Of a DNA stretch of 64,000 bases, positions 10,209 to 20,616 are shown piece after piece. The stretch is from Sarcomyxa edulis. Its lineage: Eukaryota > Basidiomycota > Agaricomycetes > Agaricales > Mycenaceae. Below the pieces are notes generated by a model. That model had not been told where the DNA came from. It was given only the letters and a program-made list of their open reading frames with translations, and made no database searches. Every line of letters begins with the position of its first letter. Position 1 is the stretch's first letter. Position numbers and translations under genes: made by a program. The stretch spans positions 1,054,001-1,118,000 of the forward strand of contig QUOL01000003.1 in NCBI GenBank assembly GCA_009761415.1. The letters are read 5' to 3'.

Positions 10209-11709
10209 ATGAATCTTGGATGCGTTCGAAATAGCCTGAGGTTGATTCAGTACTGCCGTAAAGTGCAACCAACTCGTTGTTTCACTGTCTTGGCTCTCGA
10301 ATCCTCCGCGGACGACACTTGCGCTGCTGTAGTCACATCTGCTCGCGAAATTTTGGCCAATGTGGTCATAAAGCAGAACGAATTGTAAGTAGTACTCCCT
10401 TCTTCGCAGTCGAGTTATTGATATTATTTGCGTTGATCAGACACGAGCCCGATGGCGGTATAAATCCAGGAAAGGCCATTCTTGCTCATCAACGGAACAT
10501 GGTCAAATTTCCTGGTTCTATATCGTCACGTCGTCCACTGACTTCCATTCGACCAGCCATACGCAGTCCAAAGAGCCCTAGATGAAGCACGCGTAGATGT
10601 CAATGACGTTGACGGTATCGCATTCACGAGAGGTCCAGGTATGTCTTGCAGCTCTCAATGTGATCCTGAAATTAATGCGTCGTAAGGGATGCTGGGATGC
10701 CTGTCTGTTGGCATGAACGCGGCCAAAACGCTCGCTGCTGCCCTCGACAAGCCTGTAGTAGGCGTGCATCATATGGTTGGCTGCCCTCGCTATCTTCTTC
10801 CTTCCAGAGTAATGAATAAAATTTGTCTAGCAAGCCCACGCATTGATTTCCTTGCTTACGTCCCCGATATCACAACTTCCTCAGTTCCCGTTCCTCACGT
10901 TGCTTGTTTCAGGAGGCCACACACTCCTAGTACTGTCACATTCATTGACTTCATTTCGTGTCCTCGCGACGACCTCAGATGAAAGCGTCGGACAATGCAT
11001 TGACAAAATATCCAGGATGCTAGCACTGAAATGGACCCCTCTTGGACCAGGGGCTGCATTGGAGCAGTTCTGTGCTGAAAGTCCTGAGGAAGTTATTCCA
11101 GACGTCCTCGTCCATCCTTCTGTTATGCAAGGTCAACTTGCCTTTTCATATTCTGGACTCCACTCGCAAGTCGAGCGATACATTTCCTTACGAGGGGGGG
11201 TTCAGAATCTTGATACGCCTACAAGGCGATCTATAGGCAGATCTTTCCAGAAGGCCGCTTTCGTTCAACTAGAAGAAAAACTAAAGTTGGCGCTGAAATG
11301 GTGCGATCGGAAAGATATTCACATCAAACATCTAGTAATCGGGGGAGGCGTAGCGAGCAATACGTTGCTACGAACACGGTAAGTTCAAATCTCCTACCAT
11401 GAGGGGTAATACCGCACTGATTCTCTCTGAATATAGACTGGAGACGCTCTTAAGTAAAGTGGATTCTGAAGAACCGATCTCGTTAGTGACTCCACCACCA
11501 GCTCTGTGCACTGGTACGTATCCACTTTTTTGGTTTCTCTGAAGCATGAATCTACATGTTCTGGTTTGACAGATAATGCAGTCATGATTGGCTGGGCTTC
11601 CATGCATCGTTTTCTCGCGAACGACCATGATCCATACTCAGTGGAACCAATTGCAAAGTGGAGTCTCGAAGACCTGGAAACAACGACTCATCATCGGGTC
11701 GCTCCCTAG
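10209..11709 (+). CDS. QRI7: Mitochondrial tRNA t6A37 threonylcarbamoyltransferase (Qri7/OSGEPL1)
   Basis: Member of the Kae1/TsaD family, which transfers threonylcarbamoyl to A37 of ANN-decoding tRNAs. At least seven exons. The first (10209-10384) starts [18 protein letters not shown], basic and free of acidic residues like a mitochondrial presequence, then '[16 protein letters not shown]'. Later exons give 'GIAFTRGPG', '[25 protein letters not shown]' with the HxxxH metal site, 'LVSGGHTLL', 'GPGAALEQF', 'AFSYSGLHS', 'VIGGGVASN' and '[10 protein letters not shown]'. All family motifs are present and the frame is open after splicing. The presequence points to the mitochondrial Qri7 branch rather than the KEOPS subunit Kae1. 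The ATG at 10209 was chosen because an in-frame upstream extension gives no motif and the presequence begins here. Confidence 0.92.
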
Positions 11710-12088
11710 AATACCTCGGGTACGTTCACATTTCAAAGTATCGAACGAAGGATATGTTCTTGACGGAATGACTACCTCAGTTGTCGCAAGTCCTGGAGCA
11801 ACTCTGGAGCAACTCTGGAGGTACAGGCAGCGCTTGCCAATGACCTTTGAAGTAATCACTAACAAACAACCGCCCGTCAATTTCCGAGTTCTCGGGTCGG
11901 AAGCAGTATGCATAAATGCTTCCTGAATATTACACAATTTGAAGTGTAGTATTGGGATACAATAGTGATCTAGGTGATTCAGATGATGTCAAGACAATAA
12001 GCGTAATGATAAAGAAGAGACACAACACGAAACTATGAATACAAACTACGGAGATCCAAAAGAGACAAAAATGAAGCCGACCCCAAGA
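11710..12088. other. Convergent spacer between Qri7 and GEN1
   Basis: Shared 3' region of two convergent genes. It contains a short tandem repeat (11793-11820) and otherwise A/T-rich sequence towards 12000. No gene seen. Confidence 0.6.
11793..11820. repeat. 11-bp tandem repeat (CTGGAGCAACT, 2.5 copies)
   Basis: Two full copies of CTGGAGCAACT and a partial third, in the 3' spacer of the Qri7 gene. No function is apparent. Confidence 0.8.
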
Positions 12089-14988
12089 TCAAGTGAGATC
12101 GATTATATCGTCTGTGCCATCAGCGGATACGAGACCGCTTTCCTGAGAGGACGAGAAACTGTGAAGGGTCCTTTTCCTAATCGGAATAGCCTCGTTGATC
12201 TTTGCAGTAGGCGCGCGAGATAAGCTCGAAGGAGGCGGTGGAGAAAAATCGTCATCAAAGTCGCTGAGGATCTCGACAGTCCACGGCCTGACTGGTGGGA
12301 CTGCAGCGGTGGTGGAATTTGCCCTTGCAGATATGCTAGATGTCGACGATAACGATGTTGAAAACTCGCTGTGCGTCGTCTTTCGTCTTTTGATGGTAGG
12401 AGCGCGGCTAGATGTAGGTTCGTCGTCTTCCAAGCGGTCGAAGGACGCTGGAGCAGAAGGTCTGGGCCTTTTGGAACGTGCGGTTGTTTTCTTCGCGCGC
12501 GGATTCTTGGGCGCGTCTGACATGCGGCCAGAAAGGGCGTAACGGCCAGGAGGTTGCATCTCATGGTCCTCAGGAGGCGCTTCCTCTATCGTCTGGGATC
12601 CGGGCACTGGGATTCTTTGCAAACGTTTAGTCGCCGTAACCTTAACTTGGGCTTTGGGACGCGCGGTGGGGGATTTAGGAACATTCTTGTCCGATGCTTT
12701 TGGCATATAATCCAAGAACCCGGCATAAGCATTTGCATTCAGACCTGAGCCTGCGTCGTCGGCGTTACCTATGTCGTCATCAAGGGCACCAGAATTGTCA
12801 GGATCTGGGAACGAGAACAAGAATGTGACTGGACGGGAAGGGCCTGCAATGCGATCATCTTCATCTGCAAACCACGGGTCGTAACGATGACTTGGTCCTT
12901 CAGATAAGGTAGTGGTGTAGTTTGGCTGTCTCGTCTGGTTCCAGGAAGCGTCGGTATGTGTTTTCATTAGAGGACTAGAGAGAGAAATTTCGCTATCTTC
13001 ATCATCATCTAAGTCCACAGCATGCGCCTTCCTTTTGCCTTTGCTCTTAATAGCTTGCTTGACTTTCTTGGCATCATCAGCAAAAGCAAAGTGTTCCACG
13101 AGCGCCGGATGCACTTGATGAAGCATAGAAGCTGGAATCCACATACGCATGACACTGCTAGGTTCGGGAGGGGGCTTTTTGGGGTCTCGTTTAGTCTGGG
13201 ACCCATCACCGAACATGGTATCGTCGTAGGTATTCGGTGCAGCCTTGTTGGGATCATCACCTCTGGTCCCTTGAATCCCCGAATTGACAAGTGCAACGAG
13301 CTGGATAGGGGAGATTTCTACGCGATACTCGAGGAGATGGTCGGTATTGACATGTTTGCGAGTGCCCACTATCTTCAGAATGAGAGGATTGACGTCAGGA
13401 GCATTCTCGACGATGCGCTGCGGTCGTGGGCCTCGATTGACAAATGCATCTTCATATCGATTCGTAGTCGTATCAGTGCTGAGACAAGTTTTGACGAGGG
13501 AAGCAGGAGTCCCCACAGCCTCTGCACGTGACGGTTTGAGAGCACCTCGAACGACGCGGTCCATGATTCCCGAAGCGATTCTCTTCTGCTTCTCTTTCTC
13601 ATCTGCTTCCAGTGCTGCGCGTCGCAAGACACGGATCACCGAGGCCTCCCATAACAGATCTCGAAAGCGTTTGATGATAACTGATCTGTATCCCCATTCG
13701 AAATTTTCTTCGCAAAACGCGGCAATTTGGGGGAGATTTGGGTCTCCCCTATCGCGCAGGTGTCCACCACCTCGACCACCGTCTCGAGTGCTATCAACAG
13801 GATTGGCGTAGTAGCCCAGGATCTCCAAATCCGGGAAGTCCTGGGGCACTGTCAAATTTGCGAAACGCGAGGAAAGGAACCCCTGAGAGTTAATCCTCAG
13901 TTCTGTGTTGATGGACTCCCTCCAATGGACGAGAAATAGAGCCATATTCCTTTCTGCGCGCTTGGTCCATGCTTCCAACAGCTGCTCTCCAAAGCCGCAT
14001 CGGGCGAGGCCGTGCGCGACAACGGGACCAAATTTCGGGATGCCCTATACAATGCTTTCAGCAAACGTTCGGGAAACGATATATGAATAGGGAACAAACG
14101 CCGCTATAGTCACCGCCGGCCACCAAAGCAAACAGAATCAAGCCAGCCGCCGATAACCCGATTTCACGGTTACTAGAGAAACATTCTGCTTTGTATATCA
14201 TGGCATGGAATTTACTCTTCTTCCCCGCAGTATTGAGCGCTGGGTTGGATTTGTTTCCAGAAAGAGATATACTCATACTGCAAAGAAGGTGAGTCAAACG
14301 GGTCACCCAGAGTTTGAAAGGAGATCTCGTCGCTCACTTCTTCATGACAGTACATGCCCCAAAGACAAAGACGTCTACATCGTCGGTCATAATTGCATCA
14401 ATGAAGCCGGCGCGATTGAGGTAAGCGAGTTCAGCTTCGGCCTCGCCTTTGGCCTGCCAGCGAGAGAGTTACTTTCACAGATACTCGCTAGAATCTCCTA
14501 TGCTCACCATTCGCCATTCCATACCGAACATATCGATCAGCTTCTTGAAGTCCTTGGTGAGACTATGCGACCCCGCCTTTCCCATTTTGCTCCCTCTCTT
14601 GATCTTTGGCCGCTCGCGCCCATCAAACACGAAGACCGGCAAGACTGGGAACCGGGACAAAGTACAGAGCCGGAAGAAGAGACAACAAAGGGCGGGCTTG
14701 TCACCGGCTTGTGTGCTGAAAGACGCGTGGTGATACCAGATGCTGGCGTCGACGCCGATGCGATAACTGACGAGGATGTATAAGTTTCCCGCCGAAGAGC
14801 AAGACAGCAAGAAAAATCACCAGCGCTTTTCAGATTTGTTCCCCTCGAAACCTTCGACGACAGTGAGATTGGTGAACGAGCGCGACTGGCCCGCTTTGTT
14901 GAGAATCTGTCGATGCCAAAAATGTGTCAGCTGTATGATTTAGAAAAAATCAAGGATGTAATACCTTCCATAAACCTGGAACTCCCAT
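12089..14988 (-). CDS. GEN1: GEN1/Yen1 Holliday-junction resolvase (XPG family)
   Basis: Structure-specific nuclease that cuts Holliday junctions. Exon 1 begins MGVPGLWK, the invariant XPG opening, at 14988. Following exons give 'RIGVDASIW', 'VLPVFVFDGRERP', then the I-region 'GEAEAELAYLNRAGFIDAIMTDDVD', so the acidic metal ligands of the XPG fold are visible. 'LVAGGDYSGGIPKFGPVVAHGLA' is the helix-hairpin region, split by an intron. The last exon (to 12089) holds about 650 residues: first a region resembling the chromodomain-like part of fungal GEN1 ('HLLEYRVEISPIQLV'), then a long Ser/Pro/Lys-rich disordered tail with basic clusters likely to act in DNA binding and nuclear import. About 900 aa in total, within the fungal range. 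It is divergent from RAD54B over 206 bp. Confidence is high for the family and moderate for each splice site. Confidence 0.9.
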
Positions 14989-15194
14989 TGAATGATCCTT
15001 TTGTAGAAAGGCTGGCTAGATAGAACGCGATGACTCGTATGTGAGAAAGGAGATTGCTGGCAAGACTCTTAGAGACTTAGACTCAATTGCTCAAAGCTCG
15101 ACGGAGTGACCACGCAACTGTAACGTCACGCGAACGTTACTGTCGCGTAAAAGAAGCTTGATCAACGACCACGACATCGACCAGGACGACGAAT
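14989..15194. promoter_or_regulatory. Divergent promoter shared by GEN1 and RAD54B homologues
   Basis: Only 206 bp separate the two start codons. The centre carries GTAACGT (15120-15126) and its inverted copy ACGTTAC (15134-15140), with ACGCGA at 15128-15133 and its inverse TCGCGT at 15143-15148. ACGCG is the core of the MBF/MCB box that drives G1/S transcription of DNA replication and repair genes in yeasts, so coordinated cell-cycle control is plausible but inferred. Confidence 0.6.
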
Positions 15195-18100
15195 ATGCCT
15201 GCCTTTCAATCCCTCATCAGCGGAGGACAGAAACGAAAATCCGATTATAACGAAGATTCTAGCCGAAAGAGACACGCAGGCACAGGCAGCTCATCCAATG
15301 GCGGGGGTGACAAATATTGGATGGTGCAATGGTGCGTTTGTTTCTATTTCTTGTGATGTCCTCACAAAGCTACAACACAAAAAATACAATCTTTAGGAGA
15401 AACCCGCAGCAGAAGAAGCACAAGACATGGGATGGAGATGCTATTCTTGTCTTGAGCGATACCAAAGCTTCCATGCACGACATGGAAAGTAAACTCATGG
15501 GTTCTGGAAAACTACCATCCGAGGTCGTTCGTGAAGGCGCACAGTTCCAGTTTAACGGAAAAGAGCTAGAGGTGGACAGAGCTGTGTCAAGAGAGGAGTT
15601 TTTTTCGGGCTCATGTTTTGGGAGTGGCACTTTCTCTGCTCCGTCTGCGGCTTCATCCTCGAGGTACCCTGGACCGTCTAAGCAGTTTATCCCTCCGATC
15701 AGTGCAACGTCCAAAACTTTATACAAACCTCCCAACGCTGAACGAAGGGGCATTCCCCTGCAACCCGTCGATCTACTTTCTACGATTGACAATTCTCAGG
15801 TAAAAGTCGAGTTCCCGAAACTCAAAGTCGAAAACTCCCATTGGACTGCAAATTGGTGAGTTTTTCTCACACACATTTCCTTCCTAAATTGAGACCTTTC
15901 TAGGCGAAAACAGCAAAGCAAGAAGAACAAGACATGGGATGGAGACGCGTACGTGTCGCATACTGGGGATAAATTAGTGATGATATCGGAGGAAGGCAAA
16001 ATGTAAGAAAGCCGTCATGGCTAACCGCATATATGTATGCTAATAACAACACGCATATATGCATGCCAACAATCACAGCATGGGTACCACGGCCTGGAAA
16101 GGAGACCCGCTTCATTCTGGTTATAAGTGCTATATCGGGGGCAAAGAGCTGGAGCTTGATTGCGAGGTCAGCGCTTCGCAGCTTCCCGACATTATTGGCC
16201 CGAAAGGATCCGTTGTCGAAGCGGCGCCCACTCCTCCTCTGCTGTTGCCTCCAGCGGCGAGCGATGCTATCACATCGCCTGCGAAGAAATTTGTTGCTCC
16301 CATCTCATTCTATGGCGCGGCACCAAAATCCAAGCCCAAGGGTCCACTGTACGTCTACATGTCCGCTTGATCGTACCATCGTATTAATGTCTTTCCCGGC
16401 GCTTTCGAAGACACGACCCAGAAGCTGAAGATGCAGTAGTGATGAAGGCGCCCAACAAAGAACACGCCAGGAAGTACAATACTAAGTATGTTCCGCTGTA
16501 TTCTCTGTCAGCTAATACATCATATCGACCAACCACACGACAGGAATCTACCCGTAGTCCCTGTCGTACTTGACCCAATTCTGGCACGACACATGCGTCC
16601 GCATCAGAAGGAAGGTGAGATAACCATCTATCGTGGCGTGCCTCCATTGTTCGTTCAATTTGGAATGCAGGCGTCAGATTTTTATACGAATGTGTCATGG
16701 GATTGCGAAAACACGAAGGACAAGGCTGTATTCTGGCGGATGAAATGTGAGAGCAAGCGATGCTTCCCACCTTCCGCGTATTGATTTCTTGATGTACAGG
16801 GGACTTGGAAAAACGCTCCAGGTTCTTTTCCACCGTGATCATCGCTGCCCCGTGGCTGATTAATTAATATGTTTTTTTCATAGACAATCAGTCTCGTCTG
16901 GACCCTACTCAGTACGTTAATTCTGCATGTCAACTATATCGGATCTTCACGCATGATATGATCAACAGAGCAGAATCCGTATTCCGGGAACGGGCCTGTC
17001 GTTCAAAAAGTGCTCGTAGTCTGTCCAGTCTCATTGTGCAGCGTGTGTAATCGAACTACCGCTACTATTATCTATTCTTACGTCCTCGTTGATTCTAGAA
17101 TTGGAGGGCAGAGTTTCATAAATGGCTTGGACGAGATCGTGTTGGCGTGGTCGTCGCCGCTGGAGAAAAGAATACAATTCAGTTATTTACGCAGAAGTGA
17201 GCACATCGATTGTGCTGTTGCTCACGATCCCTGACATTCAACATGTATGTTCCTGCAGTAAAAACCAACAGGTTCTAGTTATTGGTTACGAGCGTCTTCG
17301 TACGGTAGTGTGAGTGAGCCTTTTCTCCGGAACCACGTCATAGAAGATCTAATTGCTTTGACGACAGTAATCAGCTGAGCAGCTGCGTGTGAGATTAATT
17401 TTTCGCAAAAGAGCGTGCCTATTACTGACCTCGAATAAACAGCCCTCCGATCGGTCTTATAATATGCGACGAAGGTTTGCTTAGGGGAAACTATACAGCC
17501 ACGATCTTTTCTCAACTTGTTTTTTCCAGGGCATAGGCTCAAGTCTGGGAACAGCAAGACAGCCGAAACTTTCAATGCATTGAGGACTCCCCGTAGAGTT
17601 ATCTTATCTGGCACCCCGATTCAGAATGACCTAGGAGAATTCCATGCGATGGTGAACATCGATCCTGATGTCAACCCGTATCATGCCACTGATAATCGTT
17701 GTATACTGTAGGCTGATTTTTGTAACCCTAACCTCCTAGGTCTGTCGCGTTACGAGAGTTGCAAGATGTATACAACACTCATTACTATCCCCAGATGATT
17801 ACAGCACTTTTCGTCGCGTTTATGAGAACCCGATCCTCAAAAGTCGAACTCCAGACTGCTCCGCCAAGGAATTAGAGATCGGTGAAGCACGATCTGCGCA
17901 GGTAACTGTCAATTTTTTTTTACTCATTCTTTGTCTTTGTCTGAAGTACGTATCTCCGCAAAGCTTCTGACAATTTCCAAAAGCTTCGTACTTCGGAGAG
18001 ACGCCACGCTCCTGAAAAATTATCTCCCTCCCAAGCGTAGGTCCTTTGCACGCGAATCATATATGCTAATTCGCATCTTGTTGACGCCACTTACAGACGA

Positions 18101-20152
18101 ATACGTAGTCTTTGTCACCCCAACGGCCTTACAACTAGCCATCTTCTCCAAAATCCTGAACCGAGATAATCTAGACCGGGTCGGCGATTCGACCGCAGAA
18201 TCACTCGCACTGATCAGCATACTTACGAAGATCAGCAACAGCCCAATTCTGTTGAAGGCGACGGTGGATAAAGCAAAAGACAAACCTCAATCTGCTGCCA
18301 ATAACATCAAACGGGCTGGTATCGACGACGCAGTAAAGCTCTTGCCCGAGAATGCGAAACTAGGAGATGTGGCACTGAGTGGTACTTCATGTATTTGTTG
18401 CTCTCGGCCATCGAGCGCTCACGACTGGTGTTTCTCTTAGGAAAGCTGACCGCGTTGTCGAAACTTCTCAAGATTATATACAAGGTCCGTGCATGTATCG
18501 ACGAATCACACTTGTGATAATGTATAGCCCATATTATTTTACAGAATACGGATGAAAAATGTGTCCTGGTCTCACATTACACGTCCACGCTCAACATTCT
18601 AGAAGCGTTTTGCAAGGAAAAGAGGTATACCTATCATCGGCTGGATGGGTGAGATAGTAATTGGCGAATTCTTCCCTCTACATGTTCTGACCACTTACCA
18701 TAGCCAAACGCCAGCGGCTAAACGACAAGAGTTGGTCAATCAGTTCAATAAGTCATCGCAGACCGACGGATGTGAGTTTTTTCCGTCGGTTCACATGGTG
18801 CCCCGTCCTCTTACCTTGAATAGTTCTCTTCCTCTTGAGCTCGAAAGCAGGTATGTCATAGTTCGACAAACACGATGGAATCGAGCTCACCCCTCTCTTC
18901 CTTAGGCGGTGTGGGGATCAATCTCATAGGTCCGCTTATAGTCCATCTCGCAGAAGTCTCTTCCCCTTTTATCATGTGTATGACAGGTGCATCTCGACTG
19001 TGTCTCATCGACTCCGACTGGAATCCCAGGTAATTTGAACCGCCAGCTTTTAGTGGCCGTCGTTGTTTATCGAGCATATAGTCATGATCTACAGTCTATG
19101 GCTCGAATCCACCGGTAAAGCATGATTCACCTTCAACCCACACCCTTTATTTTCTCAATTGCGCTGCAGAGACGGACAGAAACATCCCGTTTTCATCTAC
19201 CGATTCCTCACTGCAGGCACGATCGATGGTACGTATCTGATGTGTCTTATGGCTCTCGCTGATTCACCTCCTGGTTCTCAGAGAATATCTATCAGAGACA
19301 AGTGACGAAACTCGGTCTCAGTAATTGTGAGTGATTACCTGCTCGAACCTTTTGCGAGGAAGCTGACTCCAGTGTGATGTAGCTCTGATGGGATCTGTAT
19401 ATCATTTTTTTATATCGCACGAACGTCTTGCTCATTAATGGTCCAATAGGGAAGCGTTGGGGGATCTAAATCAGATTCATTCTCTCGGAAAGATGTGAGA
19501 GATAGCCTTTGTATATGTTCCGATGATCGACTGAAGATTTACAGCTGAGAGATATTTTCCGAATCCATTACAACACACCTTCTCACACGCATGACCTTCT
19601 CGAATGTCCTTGCAGACAACCTGATTTTGCAGCCGACAATGTTGTTTCTCGGGCGTCTAGTCCAGACAGCGGTTTGGACTCGGATAATGACATGGATTCT
19701 GGCTTTGTCGTGGCATCACAAGTGAAACCTGCACAGCTAGATAAAATGGATAAAGCCGTAAGCACTATTCTTGACTTGTGATACTATTTGGCCGACTTCA
19801 TGCCCAACAGTACTTGAAGAAGAAAAAGGCTGGGCTCGCATCTCTAGCAGAGTGGAAGCATATCGATTGTCTGAAACCTACCGCACGTGAAGATGTCGAG
19901 GACGACATTCTCCAAGCTCTGATGTATACAAAGGAACCTGAGACCGCACGGAAGCCCACGCTTCAGCAGAAGTCCCAACTCGATACTCTTTTATTTGCAA
20001 CTGATCTCGATAACGTCGCTGCCACGGAGGACGAGGCCAACAGTCTGTCAGTTCGTCATGTTCCAGGTGGAACAGTGGCGTTTCTTTTCGAGAAATGCTC
20101 TATGACTGCAGTGGACGAAGAGGTAGAATTCGAGAAATTATTACCTATGTAA
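15195..20152 (+). CDS. RDH54: RAD54B/Rdh54 (Tid1)-type SNF2 recombination translocase
   Basis: Swi2/Snf2 motor that acts with Rad51/Dmc1 during strand exchange. The gene looks shattered but joins through about 30 introns into one open frame. The N-terminus carries two copies of a module with 'W(R)xxQxKKxKTWDGDA' (near 15400 and 15905), each ending in 'GKELEx(D)', the same module as in human RAD54B. Motor motifs in order: 'RPHQKEGVRFLYECVMG', Walker A 'DEMGLGKTLQT' (split by introns near 16750-16820), 'VLVVCPVSLINNW', 'IICDEGHRLKSG', 'ILSGTPIQNDLGEF', 'SFVLRRD', 'VLVSHYTSTLN', 'SSKAGGVGINLIG' and 'ARIHRDGQ'. The C-terminal stretch 'GFVVASQVKP' and a basic/acidic tail end at 20152. No inactivating change was found. 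It is divergent from GEN1. Individual tiny exons (some about 20 nt) remain to be confirmed by transcript data. Confidence 0.9.
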
Positions 20153-20616
20153 CCTCACCGACATAGATTGAGAGTTGGACATTGTCTGGTAAATTCGATG
20201 AAAAAAAGTAAGACAAAAAGGTATAGCTGGAGGTAAGACGGGACATTCAGTAACCTACTTGTCGTGAACTGACTAACAGTGAAGTTAGAAGTATCCGGGT
20301 AAACTGCGCCCCCTCAAAACCCCAGAGTTAGAGAAAATAAATAGTAACTATAGAAAAGAGGGTATAAAGAGAGGGTTAGGCTGGAACCCGCCAGTAAGCT
20401 TTACTCGGATTCCACCGAAACCACCTCGAAGACATGAATCAACGAAGTAACATGAAGAAAAGACGAAGAGGAGAGACCACAGGAGGTTGCATGATAGATT
20501 GAAGCTCCAACGTAAGCTATACCCAATATTTACAGCTATGAAAAGGATGAGGATGCTGAAGTCTGCGGAGAGAATGCAGTATACACTTCACCGCAGGGGC
20601 TTCGATCCTCCAAGTG
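20153..20616. other. Convergent spacer
   Basis: 3' regions of RAD54B and the amidohydrolase. A/T-rich around 20330-20390. No coding structure or RNA gene recognised. Confidence 0.6.

Noticed and set aside
12195..13811. Plus-strand frames over GEN1
   Set aside because: They overlap the conserved long minus-strand exon of GEN1 and carry no motifs of their own.
16600..19500. RAD54B as a pseudogene, because the SNF2 motor region shows no long ORF
   Set aside because: Joining short exons at canonical sites restores every helicase motif without stops.
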